This document shows, piece by piece, positions 7,954 through 17,075 of a stretch of DNA of 48,715 nt. The notes under the pieces were generated by a model that saw only the letters and a program-made list of their open reading frames with translations, was not told the DNA's origin and ran no database searches. A program made the translations under genes and the position numbers. The stretch comes from Roseomonas sp. (GTDB lineage: Bacteria > Pseudomonadota > Alphaproteobacteria > Acetobacterales > Acetobacteraceae), in assembly GCA_020249465.1 (NCBI GenBank), contig JADCFP010000129.1:1-48715 (forward strand), written 5' to 3'. Numbering within the stretch: the first letter of the stretch is position 1; each line of letters starts with the position of its first letter.

Positions 7954-8940
7954 ATGGCCGGTCATTCCATGACAAGCAGCGCGGTGCCGGCGGGACCGCA
8001 GGAAGAAATCTTCGGCTTTACCAAGGCGCAATTCGTGGCCCTCTTGGTCATGTTCGCGGCCTTGGTGGTGGCACCCTTCTTCCTCTATCCCGTCTTCCTG
8101 ATGAAGCTGCTCTGCTTCGCGCTGTTCGCCTGCGCCTTCAATCTGCTGATTGGTTATGTCGGGCTGACTTCCTTTGGCCATGCAGCCTATTTCGGCATGG
8201 GCGGCTATATCGCCGCGCATAGCGCCAAGGTTTGGGGGCTGACGCCGGAGCTTTCCATCATCGTCGGCGCCTTATTGGCCGGCGTGCAGGGGGCGATTTT
8301 CGGTTGGATCGCCATTCGTCGCCAGGGCATTTACTTCGCCATGATCACGCTGGCGCTGGCGCAGATGATCTACTTCTTCTGTCTGCAGGCGCCCTTCACC
8401 GGCGGTGAGGATGGCATCCAGGCCGTGCCGCGTGGCCATCTGTTTGGTGTGATCAGCCTTGCCAATGACATGACGATGTATTGGTTTGTCGCAGCGGTTT
8501 TTGTGGCTTGCTTCCTGCTGATCCATCGCATTGTGCATTCGCCCTTCGGCCAGGTGCTGAAGGCCATTCGTGAAAATGAACCCCGCACCACATCGCTTGG
8601 CTATCGGACGGATGACTACAAGCTGGTCGCCTTCATCCTTTCCGCAACGCTGGCTGGTGTTGCGGGTGGCACCAAGTCGCTCGTGTTCGGCATTGCGACG
8701 CTGACGGATGTGCATTGGTCCATGTCGGGTGAAGTGCTGCTGATGACGCTGGTGGGCGGGCTTGGCACGGTTTTCGGGCCCATGATCGGTGCCGCAGTGA
8801 TCGTCGCCATGCAGAACTACCTGGCCGAAATGGGCGCCTGGGTCACGGTGATCCAGGGTGTGATCTTTATTGCCTGCGTGCTCGCCTTCCGCCGCGGCAT
8901 TGTGGGCGAAATTGGCAATCTGTTGCGTGTGCGCCTGTAA
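7954..8940 (+). CDS. livM: Branched-chain amino acid-type ABC transporter permease (LivM-like)
   Basis: Second inner-membrane permease, 328 residues. Typical LivM features are CAFNLLIGYVGLTSFGHAAYFGMGGYIAA, the coupling segment SPFGQVLKAIRENEPRTTSLGY, and LVGGLGTVFGPMIGA followed by terminal helices. Start ATG 7954 lies 4 nt after livH; ATG 7969 is a possible later start. It ends the operon, as a terminator lies about 25 nt after the stop. Confidence 0.94.
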   Translation: MAGHSMTSSAVPAGPQEEIFGFTKAQFVALLVMFAALVVAPFFLYPVFLMKLLCFALFACAFNLLIGYVGLTSFGHAAYFGMGGYIAAHSAKVWGLTPELSIIVGALLAGVQGAIFGWIAIRRQGIYFAMITLALAQMIYFFCLQAPFTGGEDGIQAVPRGHLFGVISLANDMTMYWFVAAVFVACFLLIHRIVHSPFGQVLKAIRENEPRTTSLGYRTDDYKLVAFILSATLAGVAGGTKSLVFGIATLTDVHWSMSGEVLLMTLVGGLGTVFGPMIGAAVIVAMQNYLAEMGAWVTVIQGVIFIACVLAFRRGIVGEIGNLLRVRL

Positions 8941-8965
8941 GACGCCGCGACGCTTCTGAAACAGG

Positions 8966-9005
8966 GCGCCTCTGCTGCAGTTCGCGGCAGGGGCGCTTTG
9001 CTTTT
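8966..9005 (+). terminator. Terminator of the liv-like operon
   Basis: 10-bp stem GCGCCTCTGC/GCAGGGGCGC (one G-T pair) with an 11-nt loop, followed by TTTGCTTTT. It stands between livM and the first dipeptide-type operon. Confidence 0.8.
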
Positions 9006-9122
9006 GGGCAGGCTGCATCATGGCCCCGGCGTGCTGCATCAGGTCAGGGCTTGCGAAAGAACCGCTTTGGGGGTTTTTAGACGCGTGATGAAGCCGCCCA
9101 TCTCAGCCAGAGGGATTTGCCA

Positions 9123-10112
9123 GTGACCGCGCCGGTGCTGGACGTGTCCGGGCTCAGCCTTGGCTTTCGCCAGGATGGGCGCATGCTGTCCATTCTGGAT
9201 CGCATTTCCTTTCGCGCCGAAGCGGGCAAGACACTCGCGATTGTGGGGGAAAGCGGTTGTGGCAAATCGGTGGCCTCTCTCGCCATCATGGGATTGTTGC
9301 CGGAGAATGCAGCGGTTACGGGCAACGCGCGGCTGATGGGGCGGGAGTTGATCGGCCTGCCCGCGGAAGAACGCCGGGCCTTGCGCGGCGCCGAAATGGC
9401 GATGATTTTTCAGGAACCCATGACCAGCCTGAACCCGGCCTTCACCGCCGGCGAACAGGTGTCCGAGGCGTTGCGGCTCCACCAAAAACTTGACCGCGAC
9501 GCGGCCTTCAAGGCGGCGGTCGCGATGCTGGAGAAAGTGCGCATCCCCGATGCGGCAAGGCGGGCGCGACAATACCCGCATCAGCTCTCGGGGGGCATGC
9601 GTCAGCGGGTGATGATTGCAATCGCGCTTGCCTGCAGGCCCAAGTTGCTGATTGCCGATGAACCAACCACGGCCCTGGATGTGACCGTGCAGGCGCAAAT
9701 CCTGGCCCTGCTTGATGATTTGAAGCGGGAGACCGGCACGGCGGTGATCCTTATCACGCATGATCTTGGCGTGGTTGCGGATCACGCCGATGATGTTGTG
9801 GTGATGTATGCCGGGCGCGTGGCGGAACAGGCGCATGCTGCTGATCTTTTTGCGCGACCGGAACATCCCTATACGGTTGGGCTGCTGGGCGCGGCACCAG
9901 CGGCAGGGGTGCGCGGTGAGAGGCTCGCCAGCATTGAAGGCACCGTGCCGGATTTGCGCGCGCCGCCGCCCGGCTGCCGCTTCGCGCCGCGCTGCCCCTT
10001 TGCCATTGCGCGCTGCGCTGATGGCGTCCCCGCCTTGACCGAGGTCGCGCCCGGGCATTTCAGCGCCTGCCTGCGTGCGCCGCTGGATGGCATGCTCGGG
10101 GCGGCGGCATGA
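9123..10112 (+). CDS. dppD: Dipeptide/oligopeptide-type ABC transporter ATP-binding protein (DppD-like), system 1
   Basis: Cytosolic ATPase of a peptide-type (PepT family) importer, 329 residues. Walker A GESGCGKS is at 42-49, a [13 protein letters not shown]-loop follows, then signature LSGGMRQR, Walker [13 protein letters not shown] and switch HDLGVV. The C-terminal oligopeptide domain carries the family cysteine set ([15 protein letters not shown] and a later C). I preferred GTG 9123 because AGGGA ends 7 nt upstream; a TTG at 9117 is too close to it. This operon places its two ATPases first, unlike the second dpp-like operon in this window. The stop overlaps the next start by ATGA. Confidence 0.92.
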   Translation: MTAPVLDVSGLSLGFRQDGRMLSILDRISFRAEAGKTLAIVGESGCGKSVASLAIMGLLPENAAVTGNARLMGRELIGLPAEERRALRGAEMAMIFQEPMTSLNPAFTAGEQVSEALRLHQKLDRDAAFKAAVAMLEKVRIPDAARRARQYPHQLSGGMRQRVMIAIALACRPKLLIADEPTTALDVTVQAQILALLDDLKRETGTAVILITHDLGVVADHADDVVVMYAGRVAEQAHAADLFARPEHPYTVGLLGAAPAAGVRGERLASIEGTVPDLRAPPPGCRFAPRCPFAIARCADGVPALTEVAPGHFSACLRAPLDGMLGAAA

Positions 10113-11170
10113 CGGCGTTGTTGGAACTCCGTGATGTTGTGAAGCATTTCCCGGTGCGTGATGCGCTTGGCCGGCGCGCGGGTGCGGTACATGCGGTGGA
10201 TGGCGTTTCGCTCTCGGTTGCGGAAGGTGAGGTTCTCGCCATCGTTGGCGAAAGTGGCTGCGGCAAATCCACCCTCGGGCGCGTGATGTTGCGGCTGATT
10301 GAACCCGATAGCGGTTCTGTGCGCTTTGCCGGTGAAGACCTTGCCAGCCTTTCGCCAGCCGCCTTGCGTGCGCGCAGGCGCGATATGCAAATCATCTTCC
10401 AGGACCCTTTCGGCAGTCTTGATCCGCGCATGACGGTGGCTCAAGCGATTGCGGAGCCGCTTCGGTTGCATCGCGTGGTGCCGCGCGCCGAGGAAGCCGG
10501 CCGCGTTGCGGAATTGCTCCGCCGCGTTGGCCTGCGGCCGGAAAATGCTGGGCGCTGGCCGCATGAATTCTCGGGTGGGCAGCGCCAGCGGATCGCAATA
10601 GCGCGCGCCCTTGCCAGCAATCCGCGCCTGATCATTGGTGATGAACCGGTGAGTGCGCTGGATGTTTCCGTGCAGGCGCAGGTGATCAATCTGCTACGCG
10701 ATCTGATCCGTGATTTGCGCCTGACCTTTGTCCTGGTCAGCCACGATCTTGGCGTGGTGCGCCATGTCGCGGATCGTGTCGCGGTGATGTATCTGGGGCG
10801 CATCGTGGAAGAAGGCCCAGCCGAGGAAGTATTGGGCGCGCCGCGCCATCCCTATACGCGCGCGCTGGTCGCCGCCATGCCGGGCGCGCAGACCAAAACG
10901 CCGCCCTTGGAAGGCGATGTGCCAAGCCCCATCGCGCCACCATCCGGCTGCCGCTTCCATACGCGCTGCGCTTTTGCGGCCGGGCGCTGCCGCGCTGAAA
11001 CGCCGCGTCTTGAAGGTACCGGCCATGCGGTCGCCTGCCATTTTGCCGAGACCCTACCGCCACCTGCAACGCGCATCGCCGCCCTTGGTGGCGGGGAAAG
11101 GCTCGCGCGGTTGCAATCCTTTTTCCGGGGCCAAGCCCCTTCACCCACCGGGATGGGAGAACAAACATGA
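10109..11170 (+). CDS. dppF: Dipeptide/oligopeptide-type ABC transporter ATP-binding protein (DppF-like), system 1
   Basis: Partner ATPase to DppD, 353 residues. Walker [10 protein letters not shown]-loop FQDPFGSLDPRM, signature [16 protein letters not shown], Walker B LIIGDEPVSALD and HDLGVV are all intact. The C-terminal domain has [15 protein letters not shown] and a final C, as expected for the family. The last about 35 residues (PPPATRIAALGG onwards) extend beyond the usual end and look low in conservation. It overlaps both neighbours by 4 bp, giving a tightly coupled operon. Confidence 0.92.
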   Translation: MTALLELRDVVKHFPVRDALGRRAGAVHAVDGVSLSVAEGEVLAIVGESGCGKSTLGRVMLRLIEPDSGSVRFAGEDLASLSPAALRARRRDMQIIFQDPFGSLDPRMTVAQAIAEPLRLHRVVPRAEEAGRVAELLRRVGLRPENAGRWPHEFSGGQRQRIAIARALASNPRLIIGDEPVSALDVSVQAQVINLLRDLIRDLRLTFVLVSHDLGVVRHVADRVAVMYLGRIVEEGPAEEVLGAPRHPYTRALVAAMPGAQTKTPPLEGDVPSPIAPPSGCRFHTRCAFAAGRCRAETPRLEGTGHAVACHFAETLPPPATRIAALGGGERLARLQSFFRGQAPSPTGMGEQT

Positions 11171-12681
11171 AAACCATGATCCGCGCGGCGCTTGCCGCTT
11201 TTGGGGTGCTCGCTATCGCAGCGGTGCCCGCCAGCGCGCAGCATTTGCGCATTGCGCTGAAGGAAGACCCCGATATCCTGGACCCGACGCTGTCGCGCAC
11301 TTTCGTCGGGCGGATTGTCTATGCTGCGCTGTGTGACAAGCTTTTTGACATCAACGAAAGGCTGGAAATCGTCCCGCAATTGGCGACCGGCCATCGCTGG
11401 GAAGACCCGCGCAGCCTGATCATTACCCTGCGGGAAGGGGTGCGCTTTCACGACAATGAAGTGATGGATGCGGAAGCGGTACGCTATTCGCTGATGCGGC
11501 ATCTGACCTTGCAGGGCAGTTTCCGCCGCAGCGAAATCGCCGATATGGAAGCGGTGGAAGTGGTGGACCAGAAGACCATCCGCATCCGCCTGAAGGGACC
11601 ATCCGCTTCCTTCCTCGCGGCACTCACGGATCGCGCCGGCATGCCGGTAAGTCCCAAGGCTGCGGAAGCGCTTGGGCGGAATTTTGGCACGCGCCCTGTC
11701 TGCACCGGACCCTTTCGCTTTGTGGAACGTGTGGCGCAGGAACGCATCGTTGGTGAACGTTTCCCTGAATATTGGGATGCGCGGAATATCCATCTGGCGC
11801 GCGTGACCTATCTTCCCATTCCGGACAACACCGTGCGCTTGGCGAATCTGCAATCCGGCGCGGTGGAATTCGCCGAGCGCATGGAACCCGATGACATGAA
11901 GCCCATCCAGCGCAATCGCAATCTGCGCGCCGTTGCGGTGGATGAACTTGGCTATCAAAGCATCAGCATCAATACCGGCAATGGCGAACGCGCCAATACG
12001 CCCTTCGGGCGCGATGCGCGCATCCGCCGCGCCTTTGAATTGGCGATTGATCGCGCCGCGGTGAACCAGGTGGTGTATGAGGGCATGTATGTGCCAACGC
12101 GCCAGCCCTTCCCGCCGGCGAGCCCTTTCCATGTGCGTGATTTCCCAGCGACCACGCGTGATCTGGCGCGCGCGCAGGCGCTGCTGCGTGAAGCAGGCGT
12201 AACTCTGCCGATCACGGTTGAAATGACCGTGCCGAACAACCCGGACCTGCGGCAGGTTGGTGAGGTTATCCAGGCCATGGTGAAGGAAGCGGGCTTTGAT
12301 CTTCGCTTGCGTGCCATGGAATTCGCTTCTTCCTTGCAGGCCGCCGCGCGGGGCGAGTTTGAAACCTATCTGGTGGGCTGGTCTGGCCGCACCGATCCGG
12401 ATGGCAATATCTACAGCTTCAGCCGCACCGGCGGCGGGCAGAATGATGGCCGCTATTCGAATGCCGAGGTGGACAGGCTGTTGGATGAGGCGCGCACGGA
12501 ATTGGACCTGGCGAAGCGCCAGGCGCTTTACGCCCGTGCCGCGCGCATCGCCTTTGGGGAGGATGTGCACCGCATCTATCTTTGGCACCGCAAGAACATC
12601 ATGGCGCATAGCGCGCGGCTTTCCGGCTATCGGCCGATTGCGGATGGGCTGGTGCGGCTGCAAGGCGTGCGGTTGCAGTAA
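11167..12681 (+). CDS. Peptide-type ABC transporter substrate-binding protein (SBP_bac_5), system 1
   Basis: Periplasmic solute receptor of 504 residues. A Sec-type signal peptide (MKTMIRAALAAFGVLAIAAVP) ends near ASA-QH at about 24. SBP family 5 marks are ILDPTLSRTFVGRIVYAALCDKL, ITLREGVRFHDNEVMDAEAV, GTRPVCTGPFRF, and RRAFELAIDRAAVNQVVYEGMYVPT. It differs from the three binding proteins of system 2 in having a Sec rather than RR-type leader and a different opening sequence. Translation is coupled to the ATPase upstream (ATGA overlap). Ligand unknown: peptides, opines, or glutathione-like compounds are all handled by this family. Confidence 0.9.
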   Translation: MKTMIRAALAAFGVLAIAAVPASAQHLRIALKEDPDILDPTLSRTFVGRIVYAALCDKLFDINERLEIVPQLATGHRWEDPRSLIITLREGVRFHDNEVMDAEAVRYSLMRHLTLQGSFRRSEIADMEAVEVVDQKTIRIRLKGPSASFLAALTDRAGMPVSPKAAEALGRNFGTRPVCTGPFRFVERVAQERIVGERFPEYWDARNIHLARVTYLPIPDNTVRLANLQSGAVEFAERMEPDDMKPIQRNRNLRAVAVDELGYQSISINTGNGERANTPFGRDARIRRAFELAIDRAAVNQVVYEGMYVPTRQPFPPASPFHVRDFPATTRDLARAQALLREAGVTLPITVEMTVPNNPDLRQVGEVIQAMVKEAGFDLRLRAMEFASSLQAAARGEFETYLVGWSGRTDPDGNIYSFSRTGGGQNDGRYSNAEVDRLLDEARTELDLAKRQALYARAARIAFGEDVHRIYLWHRKNIMAHSARLSGYRPIADGLVRLQGVRLQ

Positions 12682-12686
12682 GCGCC

Positions 12687-13634
12687 ATGTGGGTCTGGCT
12701 CCTCAAGCGGATTGGGCAGGTTCTGCCCACGCTTTTCATCCTCTCCATCCTGATCTTCGGGCTGCAACAACTCATGCCCGGCGATCCGGCGCTGATTTTA
12801 GCCGGGGAGGAGAGGGGCGACCCGCAAGTGCTGGCGCAAATCCGTGCGGAGCTCAGGCTTGATCGGCCAGTTTACGAACAATACCTCTATTGGATCGGCA
12901 ACGTACTGACCGGTGATTTCGGCTTTTCCTGGCGCATCAGGATGCCGGTCAGTCAGCTTATTCTGGATAAGCTGCCGGTCACCGCGCAGCTTGCCGCCAT
13001 GTCCTTCATCATTGCGGTGCTGATCGGCGTGCCGGCGGGCATTCTTTCCGCCGTCAAGCGCGATCAGCCGGCGGATTGGGCGGCGAATGGTGTCGCGCTA
13101 TTCGGCATTTCGACGCCGAATTTCTGGCTCGGCATTATGATGATCCTGTTTTTCAGTGTGGAGCTCGGCTGGCTGCCGCCATCCGGGTATGTGCCGCTCA
13201 CTGAGGATTTCTGGCAATCCATCGCGACAACCATCATGCCGGCCTTTGTGCTTGGCACTGGCGTTGCTTCCGTGCTGATGCGCCATACGCGCGCGGCGAT
13301 GCTGACGGCGCTGTCGCAGGATTATGTGCGCACGGCGCGCGCCAAGGGGCTACGCGAAAGGGTCGTTGTCTGGAAGCACGCGCTGCGCAATGCGCTGATC
13401 CCTGTGGTGACCTTGGGCGCGATTGAATTTGGCCGGCTACTGGCCGGTGCGGTACTCACCGAACAGGTCTTCACCATTCCGGGCTTTGGCAAGCTGATTG
13501 TGGATGCGGTGTTCAACCGGGATTATCCGGTGGTGCAGGGTGTTGTGCTGGCCACGGCGCTGATTTTCGTGCTGCTCTCCCTGGTGGCTGATCTGCTTTA
13601 CATGGCGATCAATCCAAGGCTGCGTCAGGCATGA
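12687..13634 (+). CDS. dppB: Peptide-type ABC transporter permease (DppB-like), system 1
   Basis: Inner-membrane permease, 315 residues, about six helices. N-terminal LKRIGQVLPTLFILSILIFGLQQLMPGDPA, the BPD coupling motif ALSQDYVRTARAKGLRERVVVWKHALRNALIP, and EQVFTIPGFGKLIVDAVFNRDYPVVQG are classic DppB features. It begins 5 nt after the binding-protein gene and overlaps dppC by 4 bp. Confidence 0.94.
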   Translation: MWVWLLKRIGQVLPTLFILSILIFGLQQLMPGDPALILAGEERGDPQVLAQIRAELRLDRPVYEQYLYWIGNVLTGDFGFSWRIRMPVSQLILDKLPVTAQLAAMSFIIAVLIGVPAGILSAVKRDQPADWAANGVALFGISTPNFWLGIMMILFFSVELGWLPPSGYVPLTEDFWQSIATTIMPAFVLGTGVASVLMRHTRAAMLTALSQDYVRTARAKGLRERVVVWKHALRNALIPVVTLGAIEFGRLLAGAVLTEQVFTIPGFGKLIVDAVFNRDYPVVQGVVLATALIFVLLSLVADLLYMAINPRLRQA

Positions 13635-14500
13635 ATGCGCCGGCCATCACCATGGGCGAAAGCCCCGCGCGCCGCGCGCTGAAGCGCTTCTTTCGCCACA
13701 AGCTTGCGGTCTTTGGCTTGGTGGTGGTGGTGGCCTTTGTGCTGATTGCGCTGCTGGCACCCTTCATCGCCCCATACGATCCGCTGCAAACAAGCTGGAG
13801 CCGTATCCGCAAACCCCCATCGGCCGAGCATTGGTTCGGCACGGATGAAAACGGGCGCGATGTGCTTTCCCGCGTTATTTGGGGCGCGCGGGCTTCGCTG
13901 ATGGCGGGCGTGATTTCGGTACTCGGCGCGCTGTTTATTGGCGTGCCGCTGGGATTGCTCGCGGGCCTGATCGGTGGCTGGGTGGATGGGCTGATATCGC
14001 GCGTGGCGGATGCCATGCTCTCAGTGCCCTTCCTGATTCTGGCGATTGCGCTGGCGGCGTTTTTGGGGCCTGCCCTGGAAAATGCCATGCTCGCCATTGC
14101 CATCACCGCATCGCCGGTATTCGTGCGGCTCACGCGCGGCATGGCACTTGATGCGAAATCAACCGATTGGGTGGAGGCAGCGCGCGCGCTGGGCAATCCG
14201 CCATGGCGCATCGGGCTATTTCATGTGCTGCCCAATATCATCCCGCCCTTGCTGGTGCAGGCGAGCCTTGCGATTGCCGAGGCCATCATCGCCGAGGCAT
14301 CGCTTTCCTTCCTGGGGCTTGGGCAGCAACCGCCGGCACCTTCCTGGGGGTCCATGCTGAACAGCGCACAGCGGTTCCTGACGCAGGCGCCCTGGCTTTC
14401 CATCATGCCGGGGCTCGCGATTTTCGTTGTCGTGCTGGCCTTCAACCTGGTGGGTGATGGGCTGCGCGATGCCTTGGACCCAAGGGCGGATCGGAAGTGA
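13631..14500 (+). CDS. dppC: Peptide-type ABC transporter permease (DppC-like), system 1
   Basis: Second permease, 289 residues. The N-terminal OppC region (LKRFFRHKLAVFGLVVVVAFVLIALLAPFIAPYDP), FGTDENGRDVLSRVIWGARASL, the coupling loop STDWVEAARALGNPPWRIGLFHVLPN, and ASLSFLGLG followed by NLVGDGLRDALDPR identify it. The gene overlaps dppB by 4 bp. Its stop touches the start of the metallophosphoesterase gene. Confidence 0.94.
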   Translation: MNAPAITMGESPARRALKRFFRHKLAVFGLVVVVAFVLIALLAPFIAPYDPLQTSWSRIRKPPSAEHWFGTDENGRDVLSRVIWGARASLMAGVISVLGALFIGVPLGLLAGLIGGWVDGLISRVADAMLSVPFLILAIALAAFLGPALENAMLAIAITASPVFVRLTRGMALDAKSTDWVEAARALGNPPWRIGLFHVLPNIIPPLLVQASLAIAEAIIAEASLSFLGLGQQPPAPSWGSMLNSAQRFLTQAPWLSIMPGLAIFVVVLAFNLVGDGLRDALDPRADRK

Positions 14501-15213
14501 TGGAAATACGTGGCGCACCTGGGCATTTGCCGCGCGGGCGGCGCATTTACGCCATTGGCGATATTCATGGCACCTTGCCTCAGCTGCGCGATCTGCACGC
14601 GCAAATCGCCGAGGATTTGCGCCGCCGCCCGGTGGCTTCCGCGCTGCTGATCCATCTTGGCGATTACGTGGATAAGGGGCCGGATTCACGCGGCGTGGTG
14701 GATTACCTTTCGGAACGCGACCCCGTTCCCGGCCTGCCCACGCTGCATCTGATGGGCAATCATGAGGAAACCATGCTGGGCGCGCTTTCGGGCGATGGCG
14801 CGGCCGCCGCGGATTGGCTCTGGGGCGGGGGCAGGGCGACGCTCGATTCCTGGGGTGTTGCGCCCGATGCACCGCGCGAGACTTGGCCCGAGGCGATTGC
14901 CCCGCATCAGCGCCGCTTCCTGCGTGATTTGTCACTTTGGCATGAGGAAGGCGGCTATTTGTTCGTCCATGCCGGCATACGCCCCGGTGTGGCGCTGGAA
15001 GATCAATCGCGCGAAGATTTGCTGCGCATCCGGCATGATTTTCTGAACAGCCCGCGCGATCATGGCTTTGTGGTGGTGCATGGGCATACGGCGGGGTTCA
15101 TGCCGGTGGTGCGGGAGAACCGCATTTGCATTGATACCGCCGCCTGGTCCGGCGGGGGGCTGACGGCGGTGATGCTGGAAGGCGAAAGCCTCGCGTTTCT
15201 GCAGGCAAAGTGA
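14500..15213 (+). CDS. Metallophosphoesterase (PPP-family serine/threonine phosphatase or ApaH-like)
   Basis: A 237-residue cytosolic metal-dependent phosphoesterase. All PPP signature blocks are present: GDIHG (about 20), GDYVDKGPDSRG (about 53), GNHE (about 87), HAGIRPG (about 163) and HGHT (about 198). These provide the two-metal ligands. Bacterial relatives act on phosphoproteins or dinucleoside polyphosphates; the substrate is not evident. The ATG at 14500 shares one base with the dppC stop (TGATG); GTG 14497 is the alternative. Why it is coupled to a peptide importer is unclear. It could simply exploit the operon promoter, or could dephosphorylate an imported compound. Confidence 0.88.
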   Translation: MEIRGAPGHLPRGRRIYAIGDIHGTLPQLRDLHAQIAEDLRRRPVASALLIHLGDYVDKGPDSRGVVDYLSERDPVPGLPTLHLMGNHEETMLGALSGDGAAAADWLWGGGRATLDSWGVAPDAPRETWPEAIAPHQRRFLRDLSLWHEEGGYLFVHAGIRPGVALEDQSREDLLRIRHDFLNSPRDHGFVVVHGHTAGFMPVVRENRICIDTAAWSGGGLTAVMLEGESLAFLQAK

Positions 15214-15217
15214 GGCG

Positions 15218-16147
15218 CTATTCGCGCGCCTTCTTCTTATGCCCCAGCACCCCCATCAACCGCCGATCCCGCCAGGCTGATCGCTCACCAATCTTCTCCA
15301 AGGGCAGTGCCGCGCGGCGTTCTGCGGTCACGCGGGCAACCGTCGCTTCATCATACAGAAACGGCGTCTGTTCTTCCGTAATGCCGCCCATCAGCCCGCC
15401 AAAGCGCGCGGCGTAATCCGCAACCCCGCCCGGCGCATTCAGATCAATCGTCTCAAACGGCCCCATGAAGGACCAGCGGAGCCCGAGCCCATCCTTCACG
15501 CAGGCATCCACATCTTCCACGCTCATGACGCCATCGCGCACCAGGCGGAAGGCCTCGGCAACCAGCGCCGCCTGCAGCCGGTTCAGCACAAAGCCGCGGG
15601 TTTCCTTCATCGCTGTCACCGGCACCTGACCGACACGCGCCATCAGCGCGCGCGTGCGCGCCACCACTTCAGGCGCGGTCCAGGGCGCGCCCACCAATTC
15701 CACCAGGGGCACCAGATAGGGCGGGTTCACCGGATGCGCGACCAGGCAGCGCGCGCGCCCGGCCAGCCCCTCGGTAAAGGCGCTTGCTGGAATGCCGGAG
15801 GTTGAGGATGCCAGCACCACATCCGGCCCGCACAGCGCATCAAGCTGCGCGAAAAGTGCGCGCTTCGGCTCCACGCGTTCCGGCCCGTTTTCCTGCACAT
15901 GCGCGGCCCCTGCGACACATGCTTCCATGCTGGCGGCGGCGCTGATGCGGGCCGCAATGACCGCTGGCGTTTCGCTGATCAGCCCGGCATCGGCCAAATC
16001 CTGCAGGCTTTGCCCGATCAGGCCGAGGGCCGTTTCGGAAACCCCCGCCACCGGGTCCCAAATCCGCACGGGGTGGCCGGCGCGGGCGAAAACCATGGCC
16101 CAGGCGCGGCCAATCAGCCCGGTTCCGATGATGGCGATCTGTTCCAT
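15218..16147 (-). CDS. 3-hydroxyacyl-CoA dehydrogenase-like / lambda-crystallin-type NAD oxidoreductase
   Basis: NAD-dependent 3-hydroxyacid dehydrogenase, 309 residues. The N-terminal Rossmann fold carries GTGLIGRAWAMVFARAGH (GxGxxG) and the VQENGPE motif. The catalytic region has SSTSGI and AHPVNPPYLVPLVELV. The C-terminal helical domain starts near ETRGFVLNRLQAALVAEAFRLV. AHPVNPPYLVPLVELV is typical of the L-carnitine dehydrogenase, L-gulonate dehydrogenase and lambda-crystallin branch rather than of fatty-acid beta-oxidation FadB. I chose ATG 16147 because AGGAG sits 6 nt upstream; the longer open frame lacks signals. It ends 4 nt from the convergent phosphoesterase gene and diverges from the 16210 operon over about 60 bp. 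Confidence 0.9.
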   Translation of the reverse strand: MEQIAIIGTGLIGRAWAMVFARAGHPVRIWDPVAGVSETALGLIGQSLQDLADAGLISETPAVIAARISAAASMEACVAGAAHVQENGPERVEPKRALFAQLDALCGPDVVLASSTSGIPASAFTEGLAGRARCLVAHPVNPPYLVPLVELVGAPWTAPEVVARTRALMARVGQVPVTAMKETRGFVLNRLQAALVAEAFRLVRDGVMSVEDVDACVKDGLGLRWSFMGPFETIDLNAPGGVADYAARFGGLMGGITEEQTPFLYDEATVARVTAERRAALPLEKIGERSAWRDRRLMGVLGHKKKARE

Positions 16148-16209
16148 GGTGCAACTCCTGCTTGCTGCCGGTCTTGATAGGGCCGAGCACAAAGGCGATG
16201 TAAGGCCGC

Positions 16210-16368
16210 GTGAGTGAAAACCGCAACGCGCCCCTGCCGGCGCCCCTAACCCCAAGCCTGCCACTGGCCCTCAAACGCTGGCTTGGCTTCATGCTGCTTT
16301 GCGGCACCATGGCGCTGGCGGGCTTGCTGGCACTTTGGCGCGCGGTTGCTTCGGTGTTCGGGCTGTGA
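16210..16368 (+). CDS. Small single-pass membrane protein, first gene of the XpaC-TelA operon
   Basis: A 52-residue frame with a GTG start: a proline-rich polar head (NAPLPAPLTPSLPLALKRW) followed by one hydrophobic helix (LGFMLLCGTMALAGLLALW, about 25-43) and a short tail. It overlaps the next gene by GTGA, the same coupling used between the next two genes, and AAGG lies 4 nt before the start. The tight overlap, divergent upstream gene and coherent membrane topology support a real gene. I know no family for it. It could anchor or regulate the XpaC/TelA proteins, but this is inference. Confidence 0.6.
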   Translation: MSENRNAPLPAPLTPSLPLALKRWLGFMLLCGTMALAGLLALWRAVASVFGL

Positions 16369-17075
16369 ACACTTTCTGGCGCCTTTGGCTGCTGCCCATG
16401 ATGGGCCTTGCGATGCTGCCGGCCGCGTTCTTCAATTTGTTTGCCATGCGCCAGACAGCGCTGATCGGCTGCCTGCTTGGCATCGGGCTGCCCTTCATCG
16501 CCGCGCGCATCATGAAACGCGGCAGGCGCGGCGACGCCAAGCGCGCTGCCGTGCTGATGGGGGTGGCGGCGGGCCTCGCCACCGGGCTTGGCGCCGGGGC
16601 AGGGCTGATCATTGGGGTATTGTTCGCTCTCGGCGCCTGGGGCGGCACGCGGTTGCTCTATGCCGAAATTCCGGAAGCCGCGCCGCCCGCGCCGCCGCCG
16701 CCGCCACCCTCCGGCCCGCTCGCGGATGCGCGCATCAGGCTGGCAGGGGTTGCGGCCACCGCAGCGCGCGGCAATGAACCGCGCCTGATCCCGGTTGCGC
16801 AGGCGATTGGCCAGGTGCTGGATGATCTGGAAGCGCGGCCCGAGGGTATTGCCCGCGCGCGTCGCTTCCTGGTGGTGCATTTGGATGGGCTGGAACGCAT
16901 CGCATCGCGTCTTGAAGCCGGTGCAGCGCCACCGCCCGCGCTTGGTGCGCTGCTGCGTGATCTGGAAGCCGCTGCACGGCGCTTGCGCGAAGATCTCCGC
17001 GCCGAGGAAAGCGCCGCACTCGATATCCAAGTGAAGGTTTTGGCCGATAGGCTGCGTGAGGAAGGTTATTCATGA
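16365..17075 (+). CDS. XpaC-like (5-bromo-4-chloroindolyl phosphate hydrolysis) membrane protein
   Basis: A 236-residue protein with two or three hydrophobic helices in the first about 95 residues (LWLLPMMGLAMLPAAFFNLF; AAVLMGVAAGLATGLGAGAGLIIGVLFALGAWGG), a proline spacer (PPAPPPPPPSG), then a helical cytosolic domain rich in Arg, Leu and Ala. The layout and its position next to telA match the XpaC family, named for a Bacillus phenotype; no enzyme activity is established for the family. The GTG start at 16365 gives a 4-bp overlap with the small upstream gene. The open frame extends to 16299, but that part reads through the upstream gene. Assignment rests largely on architecture and telA adjacency. 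Confidence 0.7.
   Translation: MNTFWRLWLLPMMGLAMLPAAFFNLFAMRQTALIGCLLGIGLPFIAARIMKRGRRGDAKRAAVLMGVAAGLATGLGAGAGLIIGVLFALGAWGGTRLLYAEIPEAAPPAPPPPPPSGPLADARIRLAGVAATAARGNEPRLIPVAQAIGQVLDDLEARPEGIARARRFLVVHLDGLERIASRLEAGAAPPPALGALLRDLEAAARRLREDLRAEESAALDIQVKVLADRLREEGYS

Noticed and set aside
9006-9122. TTGCGA box with a 17-nt spacer as a promoter of the first peptide operon
   Set aside because: No acceptable -10 element; not reported as a feature.
10852-12663. 603-codon minus-strand open frame opposite the peptide-binding protein
   Set aside because: Antisense to SBP_bac_5 and composed of His/Arg-rich filler typical of shadow frames.
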